56,044 nt of DNA from Paenibacillus sp. oral taxon 786 str. D14 (GCF_000159955.1 NZ_GG695981.1:23048-79091); one strand, 5' to 3'; counted from the stretch's first letter, positions 33,029 through 42,874 are shown. The notes: generated by a model not told the origin, from the letters alone. Translations and numbers: made by a program.

Positions 33029-34993
33029 GTGAAAGTATCCAGATTTACTGTACGACGAAGATTATTCTGGCTGTTAATGGTGTTGTGTTTGCTGTTTGCG
33101 GCGCTGGCCGTGCGTCTTGCCTACGTTCAAATCGGGAAAGGCGCTGAATTGTCCGCCAAAGCGGAGGATTCCTGGCGCCGGAACATCCCGTATTCGGCGA
33201 AGCGCGGCGAAATCAGCGACCGCAACGGCACGGTGCTTGCTTATAATATTACGACGCCAACGGTGATGGCCATTCCGGTGCAGATCAAAAATCCGGAGCA
33301 GACGGCCAAGAGCCTGGCGCCGCTGCTTGGGATGACCGAGGAATCGGTACTGAAGACGATCACCAAGAGACAATCCATAGTCAGGCTGCAACCCGGCGGA
33401 CGCAAAATTACGATGGAAAAAGCGCAGCAAATTCGTGATTTGGCTCTTCCGGGTATTGTTGTTGCCGAAGACAATAAGCGCTACTACCCCTTCGGGGGAT
33501 TGGCAGCACATATCCTGGGCTTCACCGGCGGCTACAACCAAGGCCTTACCGGCGTGGAAAGCAAATACGACAACCTGCTCAGCGGCATGAACGGAAGCGT
33601 GTCTTATTTGTCCGATGCCGGCGGGCGCTTGATGCCAGGTTCGTCGGAGAAATACGTGGAGCCGAAGGACGGCCTGAATCTGACGCTGACGATCGATAAG
33701 ACGATCCAGAGCATCATCGAGCGGGAGTTGGATCAGGCGATGGACCGGCTGCAGGCTGATTCAGCGCTGACAATTGCGATGAACCCGAAGACGGGAGAAA
33801 TCCTTGGCATGGCTGCCCGGCCGGGGTATGAGCCGGAAGCCTACCAAGAATATGATGCAGAAGTGTATAACCGGAATTTACCAATCTGGATGACGTACGA
33901 ACCAGGTTCCACCTTCAAAATCATTACATTGGCTGCGGCATTGGAAGAGAAAAAGGTGGATTTGCTGAATGAGCGTTTTTTTGATCCGGGTTACGTCAAG
34001 GTGGGCGGGGCAACCCTGCGCTGCTGGAAGAAAGGCGGCCACGGCAGCCAAACGTTCCTTCAGGTCGTAGAAAACTCCTGCAACCCCGGGTTTGTCGCCT
34101 TAGGTCAACGGCTGGGGAAAGAAACGCTGTTCCAATACATCAAAAATTTCGGCTTCGGCAGCAAAACCGGCATCGACCTGAACGGGGAAGAGAACGGGAT
34201 TCTGTTTAAGCTCTCGCAAGTAGGGCCGGTGGAACTGGCGACGACCTCGTTTGGTCAAGGCGTTTCGGTGACTCCGATCCAGCAGATTACGGCGGTATCC
34301 GCGGCGATCAACGGCGGCAAGCTGTATAAACCTTATGTAGCCAAAGCGTGGACGAATCCGGAGACGGGCGAGGTGGTTTCGGAGAACAAGCCGCAGCTGG
34401 TGCGGCAGGTCATTTCGGAAGAGACCTCCAAGCAGATCCGCATGGCGCTGGAAAGCGTCGTCGCTAACGGAACCGGCGGGAACGCGTTTATCGACGGGTA
34501 TCGGGTTGGCGGCAAAACCGGGACAGCGCAAAAGGTTGTGAACGGGCGTTACTCGCAAAATGAACATATCGTTTCGTTTATCGGCTTCGCTCCGGCAGAC
34601 GACCCGCAAATCGTCGTATACACGGCGGTGGATAACCCGCAAGGCATTCAATTCGGCGGCGTGGTGGCCGCGCCGATCGTACGCAACATCATGGAGGATG
34701 CACTGGAATATATGAAGGTTCCGCCTCGCGAGCAGCAGGTCAACAAGAAGTATAAATACGGAGAGACGCCAATCGTAACGGTACCTGATCTGATCGGCCA
34801 CACGACCCAGGAAATCTACGAGGATTTGAACATGAACTTCAACCTGGCGAGATCCGGCACCGGCAATGTGGTGATCAACCAAGCTCCGAAAGCGGGGGCC
34901 CGGGTAGAGAAAGGATCGACGATCCGCATCTACATGGGGACAGAAGCGGAGGCAGAGCAACAGCATGATCATAACTCGATCACAAGTGAATAA
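33029..34993 (+). CDS. spoVD: Stage V sporulation protein D (class B penicillin-binding protein)
   Basis: A 654-residue class B PBP like PbpB but with a single PASTA domain (about 570-640). It has one N-terminal membrane anchor. The motifs are RGEISDRNGTVLAYN, the active-site serine S294 in GSTFK, SCN (ENSCNPGF) and KTG (GGKTGTA). SpoVD makes spore cortex peptidoglycan with SpoVE in the mother cell. The start is GTG at 33029 after AAGGGGGG. It follows pbpB as in B. subtilis. An imperfect hairpin occupies part of the gap before it; no confident sigma-E promoter was found there. Confidence 0.95.
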   Translation: MKVSRFTVRRRLFWLLMVLCLLFAALAVRLAYVQIGKGAELSAKAEDSWRRNIPYSAKRGEISDRNGTVLAYNITTPTVMAIPVQIKNPEQTAKSLAPLLGMTEESVLKTITKRQSIVRLQPGGRKITMEKAQQIRDLALPGIVVAEDNKRYYPFGGLAAHILGFTGGYNQGLTGVESKYDNLLSGMNGSVSYLSDAGGRLMPGSSEKYVEPKDGLNLTLTIDKTIQSIIERELDQAMDRLQADSALTIAMNPKTGEILGMAARPGYEPEAYQEYDAEVYNRNLPIWMTYEPGSTFKIITLAAALEEKKVDLLNERFFDPGYVKVGGATLRCWKKGGHGSQTFLQVVENSCNPGFVALGQRLGKETLFQYIKNFGFGSKTGIDLNGEENGILFKLSQVGPVELATTSFGQGVSVTPIQQITAVSAAINGGKLYKPYVAKAWTNPETGEVVSENKPQLVRQVISEETSKQIRMALESVVANGTGGNAFIDGYRVGGKTGTAQKVVNGRYSQNEHIVSFIGFAPADDPQIVVYTAVDNPQGIQFGGVVAAPIVRNIMEDALEYMKVPPREQQVNKKYKYGETPIVTVPDLIGHTTQEIYEDLNMNFNLARSGTGNVVINQAPKAGARVEKGSTIRIYMGTEAEAEQQHDHNSITSE

Positions 34994-35079
34994 TAATCCT
35001 GAACTTAGTTAAATTTGGTGATAATATAGTATGAGTGTGTAGCGGTACAACACGCAGTTGAAAGACGGAGGGGTAACCT

Positions 35080-36570
35080 ATGCTGCTTAAGAAACTAGCA
35101 ACGTATTTTATGACATCGCAGATACGAGGGGATGGGGAAACGTCCTGTACGGGGATTGCGATCGATTCGCGCAAGGTACAGCCGGGGGATCTATTTATTT
35201 GCCTTCCCGGCCATACGGTGGATGGTCACGATTATGCCCGGCAGGCGGAAGAACAAGGTGCCGCGGCACTTGTAGTAGAACGGTGGCTGGACGATGTTGC
35301 CTTGCCGCAGCTTAAAGTCAAGGACAGCCGGCAGGCGATGGCTGTGCTCGGAGGCGTATTCTTCGGCGCGCCAAGCTCGCGGCTGAAAGTCATCGGCGTG
35401 ACCGGCACGAACGGCAAGACGACCACCACTTATCTGATCGAGCGGATTTTGCAAGATCAAGGCAGGGAAACGGGATTGATCGGCACGATCCAACGCCGGT
35501 TCGCCGGGCAGACGTATCCGATGTCCGGGACAACGCCGGAGTCGCTGGAGCTGCAGCAATATTTGCATGACATGGCTGAAGGCGGCGGTGAGTATTGTGT
35601 AATGGAAGTGTCCTCTCATGCGCTGGCGCAAGGGCGCGTGAAAGGAACCCGCTTCCGGACGGCCGTTTTTACGAACTTGACCCAGGATCATCTGGATTAT
35701 CATAAGACCATGGACGAATACCGCTGGGCCAAAGGATTGTTTTTCTCCCGACTGGGCAATACGTATGCGGAAAATCCAGAGGAGCGCAGCTATGCCGTGC
35801 TGAATGTTGACGACCCGGCGAGCGCTTATTTTGCCAAGCAGACGGCGGCTGAGGTGATTACGTATGGCGTGGAGCAAGATGCCGACGTTAGAGCCTCAAA
35901 CATCTCGATTACCGCACGGGGGACGTCCTTCCACGTGGATACGTTCCGCGGGAGCGCAGATATCTCCTTGCGGATGGTAGGGAAGTTTAATGTGTACAAC
36001 GCGCTGGCAGCCATCTCGGCGACGCTCTTGGAAGGCATACCGCTAGAGCAGATCAAGGCCAGCCTGGAATCGGTGAAAGGCGTTGAGGGCCGGGTGGAAG
36101 CGGTGGATGAAGGTCAGGATTTCGCCGTGATTGTGGATTACGCCCATACCCCGGACGGATTGGAGAATGTGCTGCGGACGGTGAATGAATTCGCGAAAGG
36201 CCGAGTGATTTGCGTCTTCGGCTGCGGCGGGGATCGGGACCGGAAGAAACGTCCGATTATGGGCCAAATCGCCGCGAAGTATGCAGATTACGTACTGGTG
36301 ACCTCTGATAATCCTCGCACGGAAGACCCGCAAGCCATCTTACGGGACATCGAACAGGGACTCGTTGAGGACGGCGTGGATCAGGCGCGTTATGAGCTGA
36401 TCGTCGACCGCCGCGAGGCCATCGGGAAGGCTATTGAAATGGCAAGCCGTGAGGATGTAGTATTGATTGCGGGGAAAGGCCATGAGACCTATCAATTGAT
36501 AGGCTCCAAGGTGCTCGATTTTGACGATCGAATCGTTGCAAAAGAAGCGATAAGGGGTTTGGCAAAGTGA
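35080..36570 (+). CDS. murE: UDP-MurNAc-tripeptide ligase MurE (meso-diaminopimelate type)
   Basis: A 496-residue Mur ligase that adds the third amino acid to UDP-MurNAc-L-Ala-D-Glu. The ATP motif VTGTNGKTTTT begins at residue 107. The DNPR motif (D410-R413, in SDNPRTEDP) is the marker for meso-diaminopimelate as substrate. The carbamylated-lysine region and the C-terminal GKGHETYQ are present. The ATG follows GGAGGGG. murF overlaps its stop codon by four bases, so the pair is translationally coupled. Confidence 0.95.
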   Translation: MLLKKLATYFMTSQIRGDGETSCTGIAIDSRKVQPGDLFICLPGHTVDGHDYARQAEEQGAAALVVERWLDDVALPQLKVKDSRQAMAVLGGVFFGAPSSRLKVIGVTGTNGKTTTTYLIERILQDQGRETGLIGTIQRRFAGQTYPMSGTTPESLELQQYLHDMAEGGGEYCVMEVSSHALAQGRVKGTRFRTAVFTNLTQDHLDYHKTMDEYRWAKGLFFSRLGNTYAENPEERSYAVLNVDDPASAYFAKQTAAEVITYGVEQDADVRASNISITARGTSFHVDTFRGSADISLRMVGKFNVYNALAAISATLLEGIPLEQIKASLESVKGVEGRVEAVDEGQDFAVIVDYAHTPDGLENVLRTVNEFAKGRVICVFGCGGDRDRKKRPIMGQIAAKYADYVLVTSDNPRTEDPQAILRDIEQGLVEDGVDQARYELIVDRREAIGKAIEMASREDVVLIAGKGHETYQLIGSKVLDFDDRIVAKEAIRGLAK

Positions 36571-37967
36571 TCAAAAGAAACTTAGCGGAAATTGCCGCGA
36601 TGTGCGGCGGACAGATTCGGGAAGCGGGCGATGCCGGCATCGTGGTGCAAGGCGTTGTGACGGACTCCCGGCAAATAACGAAAGGCTGCCTGTTTGTGCC
36701 GCTGGCGGGAGAACGGTTCGACGGCCATGATTTCGCCTCGGACTGCCTGCAGGCGGGAGCAGGCGCTTGCCTGTGGGCACTCTCGAAGGGAACGCCGCCA
36801 GGCCCGGCCGTACTCGTGGACGATACGCTAATTGCGCTGCAGGCGCTGGCCAAATCATACTTGACCGAAACCGGAGCTAAAGTCGTCGGGATCACCGGAA
36901 GCAACGGGAAAACGACGACCAAAGACTTGGTTTACGCTCTTTTGTCTACGACTTATAAAGTGCATAAAACCAAAGGGAATTTCAACAACCATATCGGCCT
37001 TCCGTTAACGATCTTGGCCATGCCGGAAGATACGGAAATCGCCGTACTGGAGATGGGGATGAGCGGCCGTGGGGAAATCGAACTGCTTTCGAAGATCGGT
37101 GAACCGGAAACGGCGGTTGTCACCAACATTGGCGAATCCCACTTGCTGCAGCTGGGTTCGCGGGAAGAGATCGCAAGAGCCAAGCTGGAAATTCTAGCGG
37201 GCATGAAGCCGGGAGGACTGTTCATCTACAATGGGGACGAACCTCTCATCCCTAAAGTGTTGGCCGAGCCGTCTACGGTGAAGCCGGAAGGACTGCAAAC
37301 GGCAACGTTTGGGCTGCGTCCGGAGAATGACCAGTATCCCACGGGGATCCTGTTTACGGACCATCAAACGTTGTTTACGCCGCATGGCAGTGAAGGCGAT
37401 CCGCTGGAACTGCCGCTTCTCGGCGAGCATAACGTATCCAATGCGCTTGCGGCGATCACGGTTGCCCGTCATTACGGGGTGGGCGAAGCAGCGATCCGCG
37501 AGGGCTTCAGCAAAGTGGAGCTGACCGGAATGCGGATTGAGGTTATTACCGGACGGAGCGGCATTACGATCCTGAACGACGCGTACAACGCCAGCCCCAC
37601 TTCGATGAAAGCGGCCCTTGGCGTTTTGGAGCATATGAAAGGGTATCGGAAGAAAATCGCCGTGCTCGGCGATATGCTGGAGCTGGGCGATTCCGAGGCA
37701 GATTACCATCGCGAAATCGGGGAGATGTTGACACCAGGTACGGTGGATCAGCTGTTCACCTGCGGTCCGCTTTCCCGCCACATCGCCGAAGGGGCGAAGA
37801 AACAGTTGGACCCGAATTTCATTCATGCATATACTGATAAGTCTGAACTGATCCGCAAGCTGGTTTCGTTGCTGCATCCGCAGGACGTCGTCTTGGTTAA
37901 GGCTTCCCGAGGCATGAAACTCGAAGAAGTCGTCGAAGCGATCAAAACTAGCGAGCTGACACACTAA
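36567..37967 (+). CDS. murF: UDP-MurNAc-tripeptide:D-Ala-D-Ala ligase MurF
   Basis: A 466-residue Mur ligase that adds D-alanyl-D-alanine to complete the pentapeptide. The ATP motif is GITGSNGKTTTKDL (near 110), with the MGMSGRGEI and LLGEHNVSNALAA segments of the family and the C-terminal DAYNASPTSMKAAL. The start is GTG within the murE stop (GTGA). B. subtilis keeps murF elsewhere on its chromosome; here it lies in the cluster. Confidence 0.95.
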   Translation: MIKRNLAEIAAMCGGQIREAGDAGIVVQGVVTDSRQITKGCLFVPLAGERFDGHDFASDCLQAGAGACLWALSKGTPPGPAVLVDDTLIALQALAKSYLTETGAKVVGITGSNGKTTTKDLVYALLSTTYKVHKTKGNFNNHIGLPLTILAMPEDTEIAVLEMGMSGRGEIELLSKIGEPETAVVTNIGESHLLQLGSREEIARAKLEILAGMKPGGLFIYNGDEPLIPKVLAEPSTVKPEGLQTATFGLRPENDQYPTGILFTDHQTLFTPHGSEGDPLELPLLGEHNVSNALAAITVARHYGVGEAAIREGFSKVELTGMRIEVITGRSGITILNDAYNASPTSMKAALGVLEHMKGYRKKIAVLGDMLELGDSEADYHREIGEMLTPGTVDQLFTCGPLSRHIAEGAKKQLDPNFIHAYTDKSELIRKLVSLLHPQDVVLVKASRGMKLEEVVEAIKTSELTH

Positions 37968-37990
37968 TACCGGCGAAAGGGGGGGATCCC

Positions 37991-38956
37991 ATGGATTTTG
38001 GACTTATCTTGCTAACGATCGGCGTATCTTTTATTCTGGAGGTCATCTCGGCTCCGCTGATCATTCCGCTGCTGAGAAGACTCAAATTCGGCCAGCAAAT
38101 CCGCGGCGAAGGGCCGCAAAGCCATTTGAAAAAGGCGGGAACGCCAACGATGGGCGGCATCATTATCCTATTGGCGTTTACGTTAGCTTTCTTGAAATTT
38201 TCCGTTGTGAATACCGACTTCTACGTGCTTCTGGTCGCCACGCTTGGCTTTGGACTGGTCGGATTTCTCGACGACTATATCAAAATTGTATTTAATCGGT
38301 CTTTGGGTCTCACACCCAGACAGAAATTGATTGGACAGCTGCTGTTCGCCGGAATCATGTGTGCCTTGCTCATCTCGGAGGGCCATAGCACAGCGATCGT
38401 TATCCCGGGGACGGACATTGCGTTTGACTGGGGCCCGTGGTTCTATTATCCGTTTATCGTCATTATGATGATGGCGGTGACCAACGCCGTGAATTTTACC
38501 GATGGCGTGGACGGCTTGCTGTCTGGCGTCAGCGCGATTGCACTGGGGGCGTTTGCGGTGATCGCCATGCAGGTGACTTCGCTTCCTGCCGCGGTTTGTG
38601 CGGCAGCCATGATCGGTGCCGTGCTGGGCTTTCTGGTATTTAACGCTCATCCGGCCAAGGTGTTCATGGGCGATACCGGTTCGCTGGGCATCGGCGGGGC
38701 GATTGGAGCGATTGCGATCGTCACCAAAACCGAGCTGTTGTTCCTGGTCATCGGCGGAATTTTCGTCATCGAAATGTTGTCCGTCGTCATCCAGGTCATT
38801 TCGTTTAAGACATGCGGCAAACGGGTATTTAAAATGAGCCCGATTCACCATCATTTCGAGTTGTCCGGATGGTCGGAATGGCGCGTTGACGTCACCTTCT
38901 GGGCGGTTGGACTGGTGCTGGCGGTCATAGGACTTTACTTGAACAAGGGGTTGTAA
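37991..38956 (+). CDS. mraY: Phospho-MurNAc-pentapeptide transferase MraY
   Basis: A 321-residue enzyme with about ten membrane helices that attaches phospho-MurNAc-pentapeptide to undecaprenyl phosphate, making lipid I. Conserved motifs are GTPTMGGI, FLDDYIK with catalytic aspartates, NAVNFTDGVDGLLSG, MGDTGSLGIGG and SPIHHHFELSGWSE. The ATG follows AAGGGGGGG. The stop codon overlaps the start of murD (TAATG). Confidence 0.97.
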   Translation: MDFGLILLTIGVSFILEVISAPLIIPLLRRLKFGQQIRGEGPQSHLKKAGTPTMGGIIILLAFTLAFLKFSVVNTDFYVLLVATLGFGLVGFLDDYIKIVFNRSLGLTPRQKLIGQLLFAGIMCALLISEGHSTAIVIPGTDIAFDWGPWFYYPFIVIMMMAVTNAVNFTDGVDGLLSGVSAIALGAFAVIAMQVTSLPAAVCAAAMIGAVLGFLVFNAHPAKVFMGDTGSLGIGGAIGAIAIVTKTELLFLVIGGIFVIEMLSVVIQVISFKTCGKRVFKMSPIHHHFELSGWSEWRVDVTFWAVGLVLAVIGLYLNKGL

Positions 38957-40386
38957 TGAAGATGAATCATCCAGAAGAATACCGGGGACGTCAGGTTGTC
39001 GTTCTCGGTTTGGCGAGAAGCGGCGTTCAGGTCGCCAAAACCCTGCATCATTATGGCGCCGTCATCACGGTCAACGATAAAAAAGAACGAGAACAGTGTC
39101 CCGAAGCATCCGAATTGGAGGCTTTGGGAATTTCTGTTGTATGCGGAGGTCACCCGGACGATCTCATTCATGAGGGCGTTTCGCTGGTCGTTAAAAACCC
39201 CGGAATCCCGTATACCGCGCCTCCCGTGGCCAGGGCGATTGAGCTTGGCATCGAGGTTGTGACGGAGGTGGAGGTCGCTTATTTGATCAGCCCGGCTCCC
39301 ATTCTCGGGATCACCGGATCCAACGGTAAAACGACCACGACAACGTGGATCGGCAACATGCTGGAGGCTGCCGGCATGAGACCGATTGTCGCTGGCAATA
39401 TCGGCATCCCGCTGTGCGAGGCCGCTGAGGAGGCGGATGAAGGCAATTGGCTGGTCGCCGAGCTCAGCAGCTTTCAGCTGAAGGGGACCCGGGCGTTCCG
39501 CCCGGAGGTAGCCTGCTTGCTGAACGTGGCGGAGACGCACCTGGATTATCATGGGACAATGGATGATTACATCTCGTCGAAAGCCAAGCTGTTTGCGAAT
39601 CAACGGGAAACGGACCGCGCCGTCCTCAATTGGGACGACCCCGTGTGCCGGGAGCTTGTGCCTTACATAAAAGCGAAGCTGATCCCTTTCTCCATGACCG
39701 AGGAGTTGCAGTCGGAGGGTGTTTACGTCGAGCCGGCATACATTCCGGACGTTGAAGACGGGCTGGCCCGCCGCATCATGTATCGGGGGGCTGATGGCGA
39801 GGTGCGTGTCATCATCGACATTGCCGACATCGCCTTGCCGGGCCGCTTTAACATCGAGAACGCGCTGGCGGCGGTTGCGGCGGCGATTGCGGCGGGTGCC
39901 GCACCAGAAGCGCTTGCGGAGCCACTGCGAACGTTCCACGGTGTGGAGCATCGTTTGGAGTATGTGGACGAGAAGCAAGGCGTCGTTTACTATAACAACT
40001 CCAAAGCGACCAATTCCAAAGCGACGGTCATGGCCCTCGGCGCGCTGCAGGCACCCATCGTGCTGATCGCCGGCGGTTTGGACCGCGGCTCGGATTATAT
40101 GGAGCTGCTGCCGGTTTTCAAAGAGAAGGTGAAAGCCGTTGTGGCGATGGGGCAAACGAAAGAAAAAATTGCTAGAGTCGCTGAGCTGGCGGGTCTATCG
40201 CACATCGTGCTGGTCGATACTGTGGACAGCGCCGCAGATACGCTGCGTGCTGCGCTGAAGGAGGCTGCAAGCCTGGCGGAGCCGGGAGATATCGTTCTGC
40301 TCTCGCCAGCCTGTGCCAGCTGGGATATGTTCCCTTCCTATGAGGAGCGTGGACGCATTTTTAAAGAGGCGGTGCATACCCTTTAA
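38956..40386 (+). CDS. murD: UDP-MurNAc-L-alanine:D-glutamate ligase MurD
   Basis: A 476-residue Mur ligase that adds D-glutamate. The N-terminal Rossmann-like part VVVLGLARSGVQVAKTL is typical of MurD, with the ATP motif GITGSNGKTTTTTWIG near 115 and later NIENALAAVAAAIAAG. The C-terminal segment LLSPACASWDMFPSYEERG is diagnostic. The start is ATG 38956 overlapping the mraY stop, or ATG 38962. A hairpin containing its stop codon lies just downstream. Confidence 0.96.
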   Translation: MKMNHPEEYRGRQVVVLGLARSGVQVAKTLHHYGAVITVNDKKEREQCPEASELEALGISVVCGGHPDDLIHEGVSLVVKNPGIPYTAPPVARAIELGIEVVTEVEVAYLISPAPILGITGSNGKTTTTTWIGNMLEAAGMRPIVAGNIGIPLCEAAEEADEGNWLVAELSSFQLKGTRAFRPEVACLLNVAETHLDYHGTMDDYISSKAKLFANQRETDRAVLNWDDPVCRELVPYIKAKLIPFSMTEELQSEGVYVEPAYIPDVEDGLARRIMYRGADGEVRVIIDIADIALPGRFNIENALAAVAAAIAAGAAPEALAEPLRTFHGVEHRLEYVDEKQGVVYYNNSKATNSKATVMALGALQAPIVLIAGGLDRGSDYMELLPVFKEKVKAVVAMGQTKEKIARVAELAGLSHIVLVDTVDSAADTLRAALKEAASLAEPGDIVLLSPACASWDMFPSYEERGRIFKEAVHTL

Positions 40387-40412
40387 GTAGGGGGGTGGAA
40401 AAGCCCCTACTT
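40385..40412 (+). other. Hairpin between murD and spoVE
   Basis: AAGTAGGGG (40385-40393) pairs perfectly with CCCCTACTT (40404-40412). No long T run follows (TCGG), so complete termination is unlikely. A pause, attenuator or mRNA-processing site is more plausible. Confidence 0.5.
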
Positions 40413-40435
40413 TCGGTTAAGAGGTGGCATCCACG

Positions 40436-41533
40436 ATGGGCAAGAGCCGTACGGCGCCGGATTTTTGGCTGGCGGCCAGCATTCTCGGATTGCTGGCGAT
40501 CGGAATCGTAATGGTATACAGCGCGGGTTCCGTACTCGCTTTCCATGATTACGGCGATTCTTTCTATTTCGTCAAGAGGCAGCTGCTCTTTGCTGTACTT
40601 GGGTTAATCGCGATGTTCCTGATGATGAATGTAGATTACCGTCTGCTGCGGAAATACGCCAAAATCGGGCTGGTTCTATGCTTCATCCTGCTCGTGATCG
40701 TGCTGATTCCCGGTATCGGGGTCGTGCGCGGCGGGGCGCGCAGCTGGCTGGGCATCAGCTCGTTTGGGATTCAACCCTCCGAGTTTATGAAGCTTGGCAT
40801 GATCTTGTTTCTATCCTATTGGCTGAGTAAGGAAGATTACAAGATCACGAATTTTACGAAAGGCCTGCTGCCGCCGCTTGGGATTATCGGACTTGCCTTC
40901 GGCTTAATCATGCTTCAGCCCGATTTGGGGACGGGGACGGTCATGCTGGGCGCTTCCCTGTTGATCGTGTTTACCGCAGGTGCACGCATTCGGCATTTAG
41001 CCGGCCTGGCGGCCGTGGGAGCGCTGGGCTTCGTCGGCTTGATCCTGGCAGCGCCTTACCGGCTGAAGCGGATCACCGCCTTCCTTGATCCCTGGTCGGA
41101 CCCGCTGGGCGCAGGATATCAGATCATCCAGTCGCTGTATGCGATTGGACCCGGCGGATTGGCGGGCTTGGGACTGGGGATGAGCCGGCAAAAATACAGC
41201 TACGTGCCGGAGCCGCAAACCGACTTTATCTTCTCGATCCTAGCAGAGGAATTAGGTTTTATCGGCGGACTTTTGGTTCTGTTATTGTTTTTAATTTTAG
41301 TATGGCGCGGTATGCGCGTTGCCATGACCATCGACGATCTGTTTGGCAGCTTGCTTGCCGTTGGGATCGTTGGCATGGTTGGCGTGCAGGTCGTGATCAA
41401 CATCGGCGTTGTCATCGGCCTGATGCCGGTCACCGGCATTACGCTGCCGCTGATCAGTTACGGAGGATCTTCGCTGACGCTGATGCTGACCGCGCTGGGC
41501 ATTCTACTGAATTTATCCCGTTATGCGAGGTGA
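40436..41533 (+). CDS. spoVE: SEDS peptidoglycan glycosyltransferase (SpoVE/FtsW)
   Basis: A 365-residue SEDS protein with ten predicted membrane helices, which polymerises lipid II together with a class B PBP. Typical parts are GIVMVYSAGS, RGGARSWLGISSFGIQPSEFMKLG, QPDLGTGTVML, GAGYQIIQSLYAIGPGGLAGLGLG and ISYGGSSLTLML. The position between murD and murG matches spoVE of B. subtilis (partner of SpoVD). Since ftsW is not in this window, a vegetative role in division cannot be excluded. The ATG at 40436 is eight bases after AGAGGTGG. Confidence 0.92.
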   Translation: MGKSRTAPDFWLAASILGLLAIGIVMVYSAGSVLAFHDYGDSFYFVKRQLLFAVLGLIAMFLMMNVDYRLLRKYAKIGLVLCFILLVIVLIPGIGVVRGGARSWLGISSFGIQPSEFMKLGMILFLSYWLSKEDYKITNFTKGLLPPLGIIGLAFGLIMLQPDLGTGTVMLGASLLIVFTAGARIRHLAGLAAVGALGFVGLILAAPYRLKRITAFLDPWSDPLGAGYQIIQSLYAIGPGGLAGLGLGMSRQKYSYVPEPQTDFIFSILAEELGFIGGLLVLLLFLILVWRGMRVAMTIDDLFGSLLAVGIVGMVGVQVVINIGVVIGLMPVTGITLPLISYGGSSLTLMLTALGILLNLSRYAR

Positions 41534-41537
41534 GAAT

Positions 41538-42647
41538 ATGCGCGTCGTACTAAGCGGCGGCGGAACCGGGGGGCATATTTACCCGGCTCTGGCCGTCGCC
41601 AGCCAATGCGCCAAGGAATTTCCCGGCTCCGAATTTCTGTACATTGGAGGCAAGCGCGGGCTTGAAAGCTCGATTGTTCCGCAGCAAGGAATTCCGTTTG
41701 AAGCGATTGAGATTACCGGCTTCCGTCGGAAGCTGTCATTCGATAATGTGAAAACGGTCATGCGTTTTCTCAAGGGAGTGCAAACTTCCAAGAAACTGTT
41801 AAAACAATTTAAGCCCGATGTCGTCATCGGAACCGGCGGATATGTCTGCGGTCCGGTGGTGTACGCTGCGGCCAAGCTGGGCATTCCCAGCATCATTCAT
41901 GAACAGAACGCCATTCCGGGCTTAACGAACCGCTTCCTGAGCAAATACGCATCGACGGTTGCCGTCAGCTTCGAGGGATCGGAAAAGGCGTTCCCCGCAG
42001 CTCGAAACGTCATTTACACGGGAAATCCGCGGGCGACAACCGTATTTGCAGCCGATAAACAAAAGGGCTTTGAATCCCTTGGTTTGCCGCCTAGCAGCTC
42101 GGTTGTCCTTGTGGTCGGCGGCAGTCAGGGAGCTCGAGCCATCAATCAAGCGATGGTTGAAATGACTCCGCTGCTTAAACAGTCCGAACACTTAAAATTT
42201 GTGTACGTCACCGGAGACCGCTATTATGCCTCGACGGTGGAGGCGATTTCGGCGAAATTGGGCGAGTTGCCCGCCAATCTGCAGGTGCTTCCTTATGTGC
42301 ATAACATGCCGGAGGTTCTGGCCTGCACCTCGCTGATCGTGAACCGTGCTGGGGCTTCTTTTTTGGCGGAAATTACGGCGCTGGGGATCCCCGCGATTCT
42401 GATTCCATCCCCTAACGTGACGAACAATCATCAAGAGAAAAATGCCCGCGCGCTGGAGAGCGCCGGTGCCGCCGAAGTGATTTTGGAGTCGGAGCTGACG
42501 GGACGCAGCCTGTATGCGTCCATCGAGCGCGTGATGAGCGATTTGCGTCGGCACAGCGCGATGTCGACCGCTTCCCGTGCCTTGGGCAAACCGGATTCCG
42601 CTCATCTTATCGTGGAAGAGATGCGGAGGCTCGTCAAACACCAATAA
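41538..42647 (+). CDS. murG: UDP-GlcNAc:lipid I GlcNAc transferase MurG
   Basis: A 369-residue peripheral membrane glycosyltransferase that makes lipid II. The N-terminal glycine motif MRVVLSGGGTGGHIYPALAV, the mid motif GTGGYVCGPV and HEQNAIPGLTNR, and the C-terminal GGSQGARAIN, VNRAGASFLAEI and NNHQEKNA are all present. The ATG at 41538 follows GAGGTGA and comes four bases after the spoVE stop, suggesting coupling. A 227-base gap with a likely sporulation promoter separates it from murB. Confidence 0.97.
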   Translation: MRVVLSGGGTGGHIYPALAVASQCAKEFPGSEFLYIGGKRGLESSIVPQQGIPFEAIEITGFRRKLSFDNVKTVMRFLKGVQTSKKLLKQFKPDVVIGTGGYVCGPVVYAAAKLGIPSIIHEQNAIPGLTNRFLSKYASTVAVSFEGSEKAFPAARNVIYTGNPRATTVFAADKQKGFESLGLPPSSSVVLVVGGSQGARAINQAMVEMTPLLKQSEHLKFVYVTGDRYYASTVEAISAKLGELPANLQVLPYVHNMPEVLACTSLIVNRAGASFLAEITALGIPAILIPSPNVTNNHQEKNARALESAGAAEVILESELTGRSLYASIERVMSDLRRHSAMSTASRALGKPDSAHLIVEEMRRLVKHQ

Positions 42648-42697
42648 GGCGCTGTTCATGGGCGGCGTAAGGCCTTGTGCCGAGGGCTGGGCGATTG

Positions 42698-42727
42698 TCA
42701 CACTCTCCGTGAGGGAGGCATAAGATA
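42698..42727 (+). promoter_or_regulatory. Sigma-E/K-like promoter upstream of murB
   Basis: TCACACT (42698-42704) lies 14 bp before CATAAGAT (42719-42726). These match the sigma-E consensus (KMATATT, about 14, CATACAMT) at five of seven and six of eight positions. Read as sigma-K, CACA, 16 bp and CATAAGATA match mACm-N16-CATAnnnTA fully. Sigma-E and sigma-K promoters overlap, so the two cannot be told apart by eye. A mother-cell boost of murB and downstream genes would fit cortex synthesis. Confidence 0.45.
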
Positions 42728-42874
42728 CTCTATAAATCGTGACAACCAAGCGGGGCAAGATGATCACCCTGCAGGACCCGGGCTCCGGCAGTCATCGGCT
42801 GCCGATATGGAACAGTGGCACCCGGCGAAATACCGCCGAAGGTATCCGCCATTCAAGTCAAGGAGGGTTATACG

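Noticed and set aside
38935..40155. 406-codon open frame opposite murD
   Set aside because: It is antisense to an intact murD, with no start signal and no recognisable domain.
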